The notes: generated from the sequence alone by a model not told the origin. A DNA stretch of 64,000 nucleotides from Candidatus Obscuribacterium magneticum (GCA_020523905.1 JAJAPZ010000003.1:62001-126000); one strand, 5' to 3'. Positions 54,176 through 62,162 are shown, counted from the first letter of the stretch. A program made the numbers and translations.

Positions 54176-56005
54176 ATGAAAATCTTCAACAGATTAATTC
54201 GCGATCATTGGTATTGGTTCTTCATTTTATTACACATCATTAAGTGGGGGTATAAATTCCTCCCCTTAAACTTATCCTCCGGCTTCCCGATTCTAAATTG
54301 TGATTATATGCTTTATTACACGCGAGCTTTGCGGACCCACGAATTCTTTATTCGATCGGGACGTTTTTGGGGGTACGATCCTTTTGAGATGGCTGGATAT
54401 ATCTCCGGCCCCATCCATGAAGGTGGTAGCATATTCACCAGCATTGCTTCACATCTCCTATCATATTTCATACCTATCTCAAAGACGCTCTTATCCATTG
54501 AACTCGCATATTTCTTTTTAGCGCCGTTTTTCATCATCCTTTTCATTCGCAATTGGGGGGGAACTCGCGAGCAATCGTGGATCGGTTTCGGAATATGCAC
54601 TTTAATGTTCTGCGGTTTGTCCTTTTGGGACAATTTGTACGGTCTCCTGGGGTTTCAACTTAGTTGTTTTATGGGGTTATGGTTGGTCAGCTTTTTCTGG
54701 AAATGGATTGGGAAAGGAGACCTAAAATCCTGGGCTATCCTAACGATCGGCTTATCCGTTATTTTCCAAATTCATCCAGCCACCTTACTTATCATAGGAG
54801 TGCCGATGGCATTGATTTACTTCATAAATAGTCGCACTCTAAAATTATATCAACATGCGTTGATAGGGGTGACCGGAATTATCGTTTTAGTGGCAAATTT
54901 ATATTGGATTAAGCCTTATCTGGCTTTTAAGGATTGGCAGACGATAACACCTTATTACATGACGTTAAGTTTAAAGAATTTAGTTAATTTTCACGGGCCG
55001 ATTCAGGAGTATTGGGGTAATTCAGTCCGTAGAGTCGTATCTTACCTTCTAATTTATTTATCAATCCGCGCCCTTCTAAAAATACACTCGACCTCGCCGG
55101 CAAAGGCATGGGTTCTGATCTCATGGGCCTCTTTTCTGGCGATCATCAGCTTATTGGGTAGCCACCTTCCTTTCATCCGCAATCAGCAGCCTCACCGGTT
55201 CCTCATACCATTATTTTTGTTGTTGACTGGAATCAGTCCTTTCGCGCTAGACGCCTTCTTGCTTCTTCGTAAAAAAACCATGGCGTTCATCTTACCCTTT
55301 GTCCTGGTGTTCGCTATTCTGTGGTTTCCAAATCTTTCCTTTCAATTCGACCTTACCCAAAATCAAAAAGAATTCATCAAACACGTAAAGAGAATAAGTC
55401 CTCTCCCCGGCCGGTTATTAATCGAATGTGCCGAAAAGAGCACGGCTCATTTTTCCGACTATATCCCCTTCACTTCGGGACAGTTGATCCTCGGTGGAAG
55501 CAATCCGGGTAACTTTTTGCGAACAAAATTCACCGTTTTCAAAGGGAACTATTCCGATGGTTTTAGATCCGTAGAAAATCGCCCCATGGTATTCGATCGA
55601 TTATTGTCGGAATTTAACGAAGAGAAATTCATGTCTTATTTGGACCTATATAACGTGTCAAACATCGCTGCTTGGTCCTCAAAGTCCACCGAAATACTAA
55701 ACAGTTTCGTTAAAATCCTTTCCTATGAGGGGCGGTTTGGCGATCACAATTTTTACAAAGTTAAGCGAAAATCCAATTGGTTCTTTGTGGGAAGTGGTGA
55801 TCTAAGAATGGAGTACGACAAACTGTTCGTGAAGAGGGCATCAACGGGCCGCATTGTCATCAAATCACACTGGATCAATACTTTCAAATGCAATCCCCCA
55901 TTACCAATAAAACCCGTTTATCTCAAAGACGATCCCGTTCCTTTTATATCCATCGATAATTCAACGGGAATTGAAAATATTGAAATTTTCAACGCTGGTT
56001 TATAA
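54176..56005 (+). CDS. Large multi-spanning membrane protein (paralog 4)
   Basis: 609 residues, divergent from the three minus-strand relatives. N-terminus NRLIRDHWYWFFILLHIIKW, then YYTRALRTHEFFIRSGRF and WGYDPFEMAGYISGPIH, which is nearly identical to the gene at 52196. The C-terminal half ends DDPVPFISIDNSTG and IFNAGL. AT-rich like its neighbours, which suggests the array was acquired or duplicated locally. No clear ribosome site. Function unknown. Confidence 0.74.
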   Translation: MKIFNRLIRDHWYWFFILLHIIKWGYKFLPLNLSSGFPILNCDYMLYYTRALRTHEFFIRSGRFWGYDPFEMAGYISGPIHEGGSIFTSIASHLLSYFIPISKTLLSIELAYFFLAPFFIILFIRNWGGTREQSWIGFGICTLMFCGLSFWDNLYGLLGFQLSCFMGLWLVSFFWKWIGKGDLKSWAILTIGLSVIFQIHPATLLIIGVPMALIYFINSRTLKLYQHALIGVTGIIVLVANLYWIKPYLAFKDWQTITPYYMTLSLKNLVNFHGPIQEYWGNSVRRVVSYLLIYLSIRALLKIHSTSPAKAWVLISWASFLAIISLLGSHLPFIRNQQPHRFLIPLFLLLTGISPFALDAFLLLRKKTMAFILPFVLVFAILWFPNLSFQFDLTQNQKEFIKHVKRISPLPGRLLIECAEKSTAHFSDYIPFTSGQLILGGSNPGNFLRTKFTVFKGNYSDGFRSVENRPMVFDRLLSEFNEEKFMSYLDLYNVSNIAAWSSKSTEILNSFVKILSYEGRFGDHNFYKVKRKSNWFFVGSGDLRMEYDKLFVKRASTGRIVIKSHWINTFKCNPPLPIKPVYLKDDPVPFISIDNSTGIENIEIFNAGL

Positions 56006-56065
56006 CGCCAAATTCACGAGTTTTTCTGCTAGCTACTCGTTTCTCCCAACATTATGTGACCAATA

Positions 56066-58489
56066 ATGAAACACAAGGATTCCAGCATATATGCGGGCCT
56101 TTCCCTGATCGCTGGGACCACGCTCATGTATGAGATCCTTCTCACGCGGATTTTCAGCGTCACGCTGTGGTACCACCTGGCTTTTTTGGCCGTTTCCCTC
56201 GCCATGCTTGGCTTGACCTTGGGGGCTCTACTGGTATTCCTCCTGCCGACCTTTTTCTCCAACGACAAACTTTATTTTCACCTCAGTTGTGGGAGCTTTC
56301 TTTTTTCCGGGACGATGGTGGCCAGCCTTTATTATCATTTCCAAATGGACCCGAAGATTTTTCACTTTGACAAGGGCGGGCCCGGATTCCTTCTAACCCT
56401 CGCCTCTTTTTCCGTCATCGCGATTCCTTTCGTGGCCAGTGGTGTCGTCATAACGTTGGCTCTGACGAAAACGCCCTTTAACATCGGCCCTCTTTACGCT
56501 GCCGATTTGGGAGGCGCAGCGCTGGGATGCCTATCCGTCGTGGGGCTAATGAATATGACGGAGGCCCCGAACGCCGCTGTTCTCGTTGCCTTCCTCGCCA
56601 GCGTGGGCGGCTTGTTGTTCTCCTTGGAGAAGGGAAGTAAATTTCCAAAGAGAATGGCTGTCCTGGGCGTATGCATCATGGGAGGAATGGCCCTCGGGAA
56701 CACCCTCTTATCCCGGTATCACGAATCATTCCTCCGGCCCCAAGAGGTGAAAGGGGGGCCGGAGAACACATATCTATACGAAAAATGGAACGCCCTCTCA
56801 CGGATCACAGTCCATGGCAATCCGGTCCGTGCGGCCTTCCCCAGCGGGTGGGGTCAAAGCCCAGCTTATAAGCCCACCCGTAAGATAAGAAATCTGTTCA
56901 TGACTCTGGATGCCTCGGCTGGAACCGAGCTCACCCAATTCAGAGGCGATATCGCCGACTTGGATCATTTGAAATATGACATCGTCAACACGGCCTATCA
57001 TCTACGGGAAAAACCCCGCGTCCTGATTATCGGCGCGGGCGGCGGTCGTGACGTCCTCTCCGCCCTCGCGTTTCATTCGCCAGCGGTTACTGCCGTGGAG
57101 ATCAATAAAGACATCGTCCGGGCCGTCAATGGCGTGTTCGGCGATTTCACAGGGCACCTGGACCGGCAGCCCAACGTCCGGTTCGTCATCGATGACGCGC
57201 GTAGCTACATTGCTCGGGATCGAAACCAGTATGACATCATCCAGGCTTCCCTCATTGACACCTGGGCCGCCACGGCAGCCGGAGCATTTGTCCTCTCCGA
57301 GCATTCCCTCTACACAACGGAGGCCTGGAGTGATTTTCTCAACCACCTCTCTCCCAAAGGGATACTGACCTTCTCCCGCTGGTTTTCCAAACCCCGTTAT
57401 CCCATCGCCCCTGAAATGTACCGTTTGGTTGCCCTGGCCCGAGCCTCCCTCTTAAAGATTGGATGTTCCAATCCCCTTGACCACATAGCCATCCTTGCCG
57501 ACAGTCGGAACCGCTCTGAAAAAGTGGGCACGATCCTTGTTTCCCGATCTCCTTTTACCAAGGACGAAATCGATAGAATTCACAAATTAGCCTCCGATTA
57601 TCAATTCTTAGTGGCGCTGAGTCCCTCTCCGCAACCGGGGAATCCCTACGATTTTGTCCTTGTCACCTTGACCGCTCATTCATCGCCTCCCCTTCTACCT
57701 TTTGACCTGGCCTCATTAAACCTGTCTCCCCCGACGGACGAAAAACCATACTTTTTCTGGACCCACAAATTGTCTTCCAGCATCGGTCAAGATCCTGGTG
57801 AATTAACGAAAATTCCGGAATTTTCCCTTTTCATGCTTGCCCTTATTGTCATCACCTTCTCTTCCCTGTGTGCCCTTCTGCCAATCCTCTTTTTTGACCC
57901 GAAAACGCAAGCTCCCTCCCTTTTGCTTCTTCTCTTTTTCGCTGGAATTGGGCTCGCTTTCATGACGATTGAAATTTCGCTTCTGCAGCGACTGACCCTT
58001 TATCTCGGACACCCGACCTACGGCCTCTCCGTCCTCCTCTTCTCATTGCTTCTGTCCAGTGGAATCGGAAGCTACTTGACAAAAAACATAGAACCTATTG
58101 GTCTTCGCCCCCATGCCGTTCGATGGGGGGGAATGTGGCTCGCCGTTTTAACGGGGCTTGGCTTCCTGATCCCCCTCGCTTGCACGTCCACGTTCGCGTG
58201 GAACCTTCCATCCAGAATCCTCCTCACCATCGCCTTCATCATTCCCCTAGGCCTCCTCATGGGTATACCGTTTCCTCTGGGCATGAAGCTGGCAGACCTA
58301 AAAAACAAATCCCATAAACCCTGGCTGTGGGGGGTTAATGGAGCCATGTCGGTGACGGGATCCGTCATGGCCGTCCTTCTATCCATCACGCAAGGAATTT
58401 CCATGACCTTCTTTGCGGGGATCTTCTGTTACGGGATGGCGTTTTTAGCTATCGGGTGGTTTCTAAGGCTACAGAAGACGATTGTATAG
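56066..58489 (+). CDS. Membrane-fused spermidine synthase-like protein
   Basis: An 807-residue protein in three parts: six or more N-terminal membrane helices (about 10-225), a spermidine-synthase/SAM-type Rossmann domain (about 290-450) and a C-terminal bundle of about seven membrane helices (about 585-805). The Rossmann domain shows VLIIGAGGGRDVLSAL (about 316-331), an acidic AVEINKDIV and IDDARSYIARD, the polyamine-synthase-like pattern. Membrane-fused spermidine synthase-like proteins are widespread in uncultivated bacteria, and their substrate is not established. It stands alone between paralog 4 and the toxin-antitoxin island. Confidence 0.78.
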   Translation: MKHKDSSIYAGLSLIAGTTLMYEILLTRIFSVTLWYHLAFLAVSLAMLGLTLGALLVFLLPTFFSNDKLYFHLSCGSFLFSGTMVASLYYHFQMDPKIFHFDKGGPGFLLTLASFSVIAIPFVASGVVITLALTKTPFNIGPLYAADLGGAALGCLSVVGLMNMTEAPNAAVLVAFLASVGGLLFSLEKGSKFPKRMAVLGVCIMGGMALGNTLLSRYHESFLRPQEVKGGPENTYLYEKWNALSRITVHGNPVRAAFPSGWGQSPAYKPTRKIRNLFMTLDASAGTELTQFRGDIADLDHLKYDIVNTAYHLREKPRVLIIGAGGGRDVLSALAFHSPAVTAVEINKDIVRAVNGVFGDFTGHLDRQPNVRFVIDDARSYIARDRNQYDIIQASLIDTWAATAAGAFVLSEHSLYTTEAWSDFLNHLSPKGILTFSRWFSKPRYPIAPEMYRLVALARASLLKIGCSNPLDHIAILADSRNRSEKVGTILVSRSPFTKDEIDRIHKLASDYQFLVALSPSPQPGNPYDFVLVTLTAHSSPPLLPFDLASLNLSPPTDEKPYFFWTHKLSSSIGQDPGELTKIPEFSLFMLALIVITFSSLCALLPILFFDPKTQAPSLLLLLFFAGIGLAFMTIEISLLQRLTLYLGHPTYGLSVLLFSLLLSSGIGSYLTKNIEPIGLRPHAVRWGGMWLAVLTGLGFLIPLACTSTFAWNLPSRILLTIAFIIPLGLLMGIPFPLGMKLADLKNKSHKPWLWGVNGAMSVTGSVMAVLLSITQGISMTFFAGIFCYGMAFLAIGWFLRLQKTIV

Positions 58490-58534
58490 CGGCCTTGCCG
58501 GCGGGCCTGCGCCAATACCGCTCCCACCAAAGAC

Positions 58535-58579
58535 GTTCTCGTGATGAAACGGATATCATGGAAGCCGTCGAAACTTTCT
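58535..58579 (+). pseudogene. 5' tRNA-Arg-like fragment (decayed)
   Basis: About 45 bases aligning with the first half of the tRNA-Arg at 60675: the D-arm core GAAACGGATATCA is identical and a 5' arm reads GTTCTCG. An anticodon-like loop reads CGTCGAA (TCG). The 3' half, with T-arm and closing acceptor strand, is missing, so it cannot be a functional tRNA. Confidence 0.6.
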
Positions 58580-58610
58580 TCGCAGTGGACGCGGGACATT
58601 GAAGAGCGAT

Positions 58611-58642
58611 CCCATAATGGGTACAATCAAACCCATTATGGG
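58611..58642 (+). promoter_or_regulatory. Inverted operator-like repeat before the HTH-nucleotidyltransferase gene
   Basis: CCCATAATGGGT (58611-58622) and its inverted copy ACCCATTATGGG (58631-58642) are separated by eight bases. Each is itself nearly palindromic. Since the gene product has a winged helix, autorepression at this site is plausible. CATAAT or CATTAT inside could be a -10 box. Confidence 0.6.
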
Positions 58643-58664
58643 TACGCCCCCTGTGGATGCGCAA

Positions 58665-59249
58665 ATGGCCTCCGCTTTGTTCGGCAAGAGCCGCCGGGCC
58701 GTCCTGGGCCTTCTCTACGGCCATGCGGACCAATCCTTCTATGTTCGCCAAATTGTGCGGTCTGTGGGGCTGGGGCAAGGGACGGTCCAACGAGAGTTGG
58801 CCCGCCTGGCCGCGGCGGGGATATTGAGTCAGAGGCACGAGGGGAATCAAGTTTATTTCCAAGCCAACCCTCAGTCTCCCGTTTTTCCCGAGTTAAAGTC
58901 CCTGGTCGTCAAAACTATGGGGGTGGGGGATGTCTTACAATTCGGCCTTCAGAAACTGGCGAGCCGGATCAACGTCGCCTTTGTCTACGGCTCGCTGGCG
59001 TCTGGAAAGGAATCAAGAAAAAGCGATGTGGACCTGATGGTGGTGGGGAAAGTGACGTTCGGGGAAGTGGCCGCCGCCTTAAATTCAGCTCAGGAATCCA
59101 TCGGGAGAGAGGTCAATGCGTCCGTTTATTCTCCCACGGATTTTAAAAAGAAACTGAAGACAGGCCATCATTTTTTAACGGCCCTCCTCCCATCACCCAA
59201 AATTTTCCTCATCGGAGACCAGCGTGAGCTTGAGAAATTGGGGTCGTAA
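58665..59249 (+). CDS. Winged-helix/nucleotidyltransferase (MNT) fusion, antitoxin-like
   Basis: 194 residues: an N-terminal winged helix (about 1-75, SRRAVLGLLYGHADQSFYV, RELARLAAAGIL) and a C-terminal minimal nucleotidyltransferase domain with GSLASGKESRKSDVDLMVVG (about 108-127), the GSxxxG...DxD motif. In type VII systems MNT proteins neutralise HEPN partners by attaching AMP. ATG 58665 is chosen because upstream codons lie within the operator repeat; ATG 58638 and TTG 58599 are in frame. It overlaps the HEPN-like gene by 26 bases. Confidence 0.78.
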   Translation: MASALFGKSRRAVLGLLYGHADQSFYVRQIVRSVGLGQGTVQRELARLAAAGILSQRHEGNQVYFQANPQSPVFPELKSLVVKTMGVGDVLQFGLQKLASRINVAFVYGSLASGKESRKSDVDLMVVGKVTFGEVAAALNSAQESIGREVNASVYSPTDFKKKLKTGHHFLTALLPSPKIFLIGDQRELEKLGS

Positions 59250-59664
59250 CGGGTGGATCCAGCCACACAAAACGTCAAAGGAAGAAATTTCCGATTTATT
59301 GGGGCTGGCCGAGAGGGATCTTAAAGACTGTCATACCAAGGGTTTGAGCAACGATTGGCGCCTCAATATTGCGTACAACGCGGCTCTTCAGGTCGCGACG
59401 GCAGCTTTGGCCGCCAGCGGTTATCGAGCCTCTCGGGAGGCCCACCATTACCGAGTCATTCAAAGCCTCGCTTTCACCTTGCAAGCGGAAAAAGATTGGG
59501 TGATCCGGCTGGACGGGTTTCGAAAGAAACGAAACATCAGCGACTATGAGCGGTCGGGGCTTGTGTCGGATCAAGAAGTGGATGAAATGATGGAACTGGC
59601 TCAGGATCTGAAGGATCAGGTATTGGAATATCTCCGGAGATCGCATCCCAATCTTGTTGAATAG
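59224..59664 (+). CDS. HEPN-domain protein, partner of the upstream nucleotidyltransferase
   Basis: 146 residues of mostly helical HEPN-like protein: LAERDLKDCHTKGLSNDWRL, YNAALQVATAALAASGYR and the C-terminal DGFRKKRNISDYERSG (about 96-111). In many HEPN RNases an Rx4-6H motif sits here; this one has RN..DY with no His, so RNase activity is not assured. GTG start with GGAG six bases upstream, inside the nucleotidyltransferase 3' end. The pair forms one transcription unit. Confidence 0.75.
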   Translation: MSLRNWGRNGWIQPHKTSKEEISDLLGLAERDLKDCHTKGLSNDWRLNIAYNAALQVATAALAASGYRASREAHHYRVIQSLAFTLQAEKDWVIRLDGFRKKRNISDYERSGLVSDQEVDEMMELAQDLKDQVLEYLRRSHPNLVE

Positions 59665-59686
59665 GAGGATGTCGACGTTCAATGTC

Positions 59687-59758
59687 GTGCTCGTGGTGAA
59701 ACGGATATCACGGGAGCTTCCGGAGCTCTGTCCTTAAGTTCAAGTCCCCGTGAGCATA
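59687..59758 (+). pseudogene. Decayed copy of tRNA-Arg(CCG)
   Basis: 72 bases collinear with the intact tRNA at 60675: the first 25 bases are identical and the anticodon loop still reads TTCCGGA (CCG). The acceptor stem closes with two G-T pairs, but the T-stem (TTAAG against CCCCG) no longer pairs. A tRNA pseudogene is the best reading. Confidence 0.75.
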
Positions 59759-59880
59759 CCTTCATTTGCCAGAAAAAAACAACTTCATTATTAACCAAAG
59801 ACCACGGCGGAGAAGCCGATTGTCCCAAAATTGCTACAATGCCAAAGGGTGTTGAGACGTCAGCACCAAAAAGGACGCAC

Positions 59881-60225
59881 ATGTTTAAGCTAAAGAAAAC
59901 CGGTATGAAGGAAATTCAAAGAGAGCTGAAGAGAGTTGCCCGACGTCTCATCCGTAATTATAAGCCAGAGAAAATCATTTTATTCGGTTCACTGGCCAGC
60001 GGGCGCACAAAGGCGTGGAGCGATATTGATTTAGCCATCATTAAGAAAAGCCGCCGCCGCTTTATTGATCGTCTTGGTGATGCTCTTATCGCCGCCAACC
60101 CCAAAGAGGCCGTCGACATCTTTGTGTACACTCCTGAAGAAGTTGCGACGATGGAGAAACAAAAAAACTCTTTTTGGATCCATGAAATCATCGGCCGAGG
60201 AAAAGTCCTTTACCAACGCGGTTGA
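59881..60225 (+). CDS. Minimal nucleotidyltransferase (MNT), antitoxin-like
   Basis: 114 residues with IILFGSLASGRTKAWSDIDLAII (about 33-55 in parts), the GSxxxG...DxD nucleotidyltransferase motif, and a C-terminal KEAVDIFVYTPEEVATM. The ATG at 59881 is chosen because AAAAGGA precedes it by five bases; the earlier ATG adds 14 residues of no known pattern. Its last 44 bases overlap the HEPN gene that follows. Predicted antitoxin/AMPylase of an MNT-HEPN pair. Confidence 0.8.
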   Translation: MFKLKKTGMKEIQRELKRVARRLIRNYKPEKIILFGSLASGRTKAWSDIDLAIIKKSRRRFIDRLGDALIAANPKEAVDIFVYTPEEVATMEKQKNSFWIHEIIGRGKVLYQRG

Positions 60226-60628
60226 AGTTTGGCTGACCTTTGCCCATGACGATGCGCGGGCAGCCAAAAATCTTTTTTCAGCGGAAATCTGGAATTTGGT
60301 TTGTTTCCATGCCCAACAAGCTACAGAGAAAGCGTTAAAGGCGTTCTTACGAATGCACATGGACCAAATCCCAAGAGTCCATTCGCTAGCTAAACTTACA
60401 GAACTCTGTTCCAAGATTGATCGGACATTCCTGCGCCACAAACAAATAGCCCTTCTTCTCGATCGGTTTTATATCCCAACACGTTATCCAGAAGCAGCAC
60501 CAGGGTCCTTGCCCGAAGGCCTTCCAGGAAGAGACGACGCCAAAGTTGCGATTCAACATATGAAACGTGTTCTAAAACACGTCTCAAAACGTCTGGCGGG
60601 ATATGGTAAAACACCGCTTGGGTTCTAA
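60182..60628 (+). CDS. HEPN-domain protein (PF05168 type)
   Basis: 148 residues: VEVWLTFAHDDARAAKNLF, CFHAQQATEKALKAFLRMH (about 47-65), the PRVHSLAKLTELC stretch and a RFYIPTRYPEA segment are typical of PF05168 HEPN proteins. No clear Rx4-6H motif is present. The start lies within the upstream nucleotidyltransferase gene, a frequent arrangement in MNT/HEPN pairs. The tRNA-Arg gene follows 46 bases after the stop. Confidence 0.78.
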   Translation: MKSSAEEKSFTNAVEVWLTFAHDDARAAKNLFSAEIWNLVCFHAQQATEKALKAFLRMHMDQIPRVHSLAKLTELCSKIDRTFLRHKQIALLLDRFYIPTRYPEAAPGSLPEGLPGRDDAKVAIQHMKRVLKHVSKRLAGYGKTPLGF

Positions 60629-60674
60629 CGAACCGTCCTGCTCACTCTTTGAAGCTGTCGGATAAAACCCTTTT

Positions 60675-60746
60675 GTGCTCGTGGTGAAACGGATATCACT
60701 GGAGCCTCCGGAGCTCCCGTTCTGGGTTCGAGTCCCAGCGAGCACG
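60675..60746 (+). tRNA. tRNA-Arg (anticodon CCG)
   Basis: A 72-base cloverleaf. Acceptor stem GTGCTCG/CGAGCAC with discriminator G, D-stem GTGA/TCAC, anticodon stem GGAGC/GCTCC with loop CTCCGGA (anticodon CCG), T-stem CTGGG/CCCAG with loop TTCGAGT. All stems pair fully. The CCA end is not encoded. It lies inside the nucleotidyltransferase/HEPN island, and two decayed relatives lie upstream at 58535 and 59687. Confidence 0.93.
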
Positions 60747-60876
60747 GGATCGGTAATAGAAAACCATAAATTGAGAGGGATCGATACCATAAGACGGTAA
60801 AACTTGTTAGATTTGCCATGAAATGAGTCGATGAGGGGACGGAATGAAGCAATAGTCCCTGTGATATAAAGATGGC

Positions 60877-61245
60877 GTGGTAGATATTGAGAATATGAAC
60901 CAGGAAGAGTGGGAACCCCTCATAAACAGGATTATCTTAAAGCACGTCGATCCAAAAGAAACGCTGGTCTTTCTTTTTGGATCCCGTGCCAGGGGAGGTT
61001 TCCATCGGGCGGCTGACTATGATGTCGGGCTCTATAACACAAAGAAAATCCCCTTGGCCACCATCGCAAAAATTAAAGATGAATTGGAAGACCACCCCAT
61101 CCCCGTCGACGTCGACATCGTCGACTTCTCTTCCGTTCCCGAAGAATTCAAAAGGCTCGCCCTGAAGGAGGTAAAAATATGGAACCAACCGAAGAAAAAC
61201 TTAAAGCTGACCTCATCCTCCTCGAAAAAGCCGTTGGAACGTTAG
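60877..61245 (+). CDS. Minimal nucleotidyltransferase (MNT), HI0073-like
   Basis: 122 residues with LVFLFGSRARGGFHRAADYDVGLY (in parts about 30-53), the nucleotidyltransferase motif with DYDV as the DxD pair. The C-terminus VDVDIVDFSSVPEEF resembles HI0073-type antitoxins. The GTG start at 60877 gives the longest form; ATG 60895 is an alternative and neither has a good ribosome site. The next gene starts within its 3' end (67-base overlap) with its own strong ribosome site, matching the HI0073/HI0074 pair plan. Confidence 0.78.
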   Translation: MVDIENMNQEEWEPLINRIILKHVDPKETLVFLFGSRARGGFHRAADYDVGLYNTKKIPLATIAKIKDELEDHPIPVDVDIVDFSSVPEEFKRLALKEVKIWNQPKKNLKLTSSSSKKPLER

Positions 61246-61574
61246 AAGAAGCATTAAAAGCGACGTGGACGGATCTGGTGAGAGACGCCGTCATCCAACG
61301 GTTTGAGTATGTTTTTGAGCTGGCTTGGAAATCAATTAAAGCGGCCGCCCAGTATATGGGGACGGCCTGCAACAGCCCGCGGGAAGCCGTCCGGATCGCT
61401 TATAAAATGGGATGGATTGACGACACGGACGCCTGGTTTGAAGCGATGGAAGCCAGAAACAAGACGTCCCACATCTACGATGAAAACACAGCCGGCGAGG
61501 TTTACAACGTTGCGAAAAAATACCCGAAATTAATCCGGCCTCTCCTCATCTCGCTCAAAGGATTGAAAGAATAA
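61179..61574 (+). CDS. HI0074-like nucleotidyltransferase substrate-binding/HEPN protein
   Basis: 131 residues: DAVIQRFEYVFELAWKSIKA (about 35-54) and NSPREAVRIAYKMGWIDD, then the motif ARNKTSHIYDENTA (about 91-104), which contains R-x4-H followed by Tyr, the HEPN RNase signature. Of the four HEPN-type proteins in this island it is the only one with a clear Rx4HxY. AAGGAGGT lies six bases before the ATG. Forms a pair with the upstream nucleotidyltransferase. Confidence 0.85.
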   Translation: MEPTEEKLKADLILLEKAVGTLEEALKATWTDLVRDAVIQRFEYVFELAWKSIKAAAQYMGTACNSPREAVRIAYKMGWIDDTDAWFEAMEARNKTSHIYDENTAGEVYNVAKKYPKLIRPLLISLKGLKE

Positions 61575-61581
61575 AGGACTC

Positions 61582-61610
61582 TTGTCAGAGTGGTACACAA
61601 GTGTTACACT
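61582..61610 (+). promoter_or_regulatory. Promoter and palindromic operator of the RelBE-like pair
   Basis: TTGTCA (61582-61587) and TACACT (61605-61610) are 17 bases apart, 20 bases before the antitoxin ATG. AGTGTTACACT (61600-61610) is a perfect 11 bp palindrome covering the -10 box, so antitoxin binding would block transcription. Confidence 0.6.
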
Positions 61611-61629
61611 CGTTTTACGGAGGATTCAA

Positions 61630-61881
61630 ATGCCGGCGAGAAACCCAAGAATTAACGTCGTTCTCGAAGAACCTATTTACAAAGCGATCGCCAATTTGGC
61701 GCGCCACGACAGGGTTTCCCTCTCTCTTAAAGTCAGGGATTTAATCCGGGAAGCTCTTGAAATTCACGAAGACAGGGTCCTTTCACGCATCGCGGAAGGA
61801 CGCGAGAAAACGTTTGAGAGATCCCATGCCCTCAGCCATGATGCGGTATGGGGATCGCTCAAATACAAGAAAGCCGCGTGA
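61630..61881 (+). CDS. Ribbon-helix-helix antitoxin (RelB/CopG-like)
   Basis: 83 residues. The N-terminal ribbon-helix-helix reads RINVVLEEPIYKAIANLA then VSLSLKVRDLIREALEI (about 7-44); the acidic/basic C-terminal tail (RILSRIAEG-like RVLSRIAEGREKTFERS) would wrap the toxin. GGAGG lies six bases before the ATG. The stop overlaps the toxin start (GTGA). Confidence 0.82.
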   Translation: MPARNPRINVVLEEPIYKAIANLARHDRVSLSLKVRDLIREALEIHEDRVLSRIAEGREKTFERSHALSHDAVWGSLKYKKAA

Positions 61882-62162
61882 CATTTCAGCTTCTCTACCA
61901 TCCTCACGTTGCCCGGGATTTAAAACATATAAGCACCGCTATAAAGTTTCGCATTGAATCCGCCCTGACTTCAAAATTGGCCGTTGCACCTGAAATCTTT
62001 GGGAAACCACTCTCCGGTAGCTTGGGGGGATATTGGAAACTTCGAGTAGGGGATTATCGAGTCGTCTTTAAAGTGGTCAAAAACGAAATCTGGATCTTAG
62101 CCGTTATCCACCGAAGCATTGTTTACAGGGATGCCTTAAAACGGCTATTGTGGAACCCTTAA
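61878..62162 (+). CDS. RelE/ParE-family toxin
   Basis: 94 residues with the RelE fold pattern: QLLYHPHVARDLKHIS, PLSGSLGGYWKLRVGDYRVVFKV (in parts about 46-68) and IWILAVIHRSIVY. GxxxLRVGDYRVVF-type core is characteristic of ribosome-dependent mRNA interferases and ParE relatives; which of the two is not decidable by eye. GTG start overlapping the antitoxin stop. Downstream is an imperfect hairpin (62166-62191) without a T-run. Confidence 0.82.
   Translation: MTFQLLYHPHVARDLKHISTAIKFRIESALTSKLAVAPEIFGKPLSGSLGGYWKLRVGDYRVVFKVVKNEIWILAVIHRSIVYRDALKRLLWNP

Noticed and set aside
59687-59758. Second functional tRNA-Arg(CCG)
   Set aside because: The T-stem does not pair (TTAAG against CCCCG) and the acceptor stem depends on two G-T pairs, so it is treated as a pseudogene.
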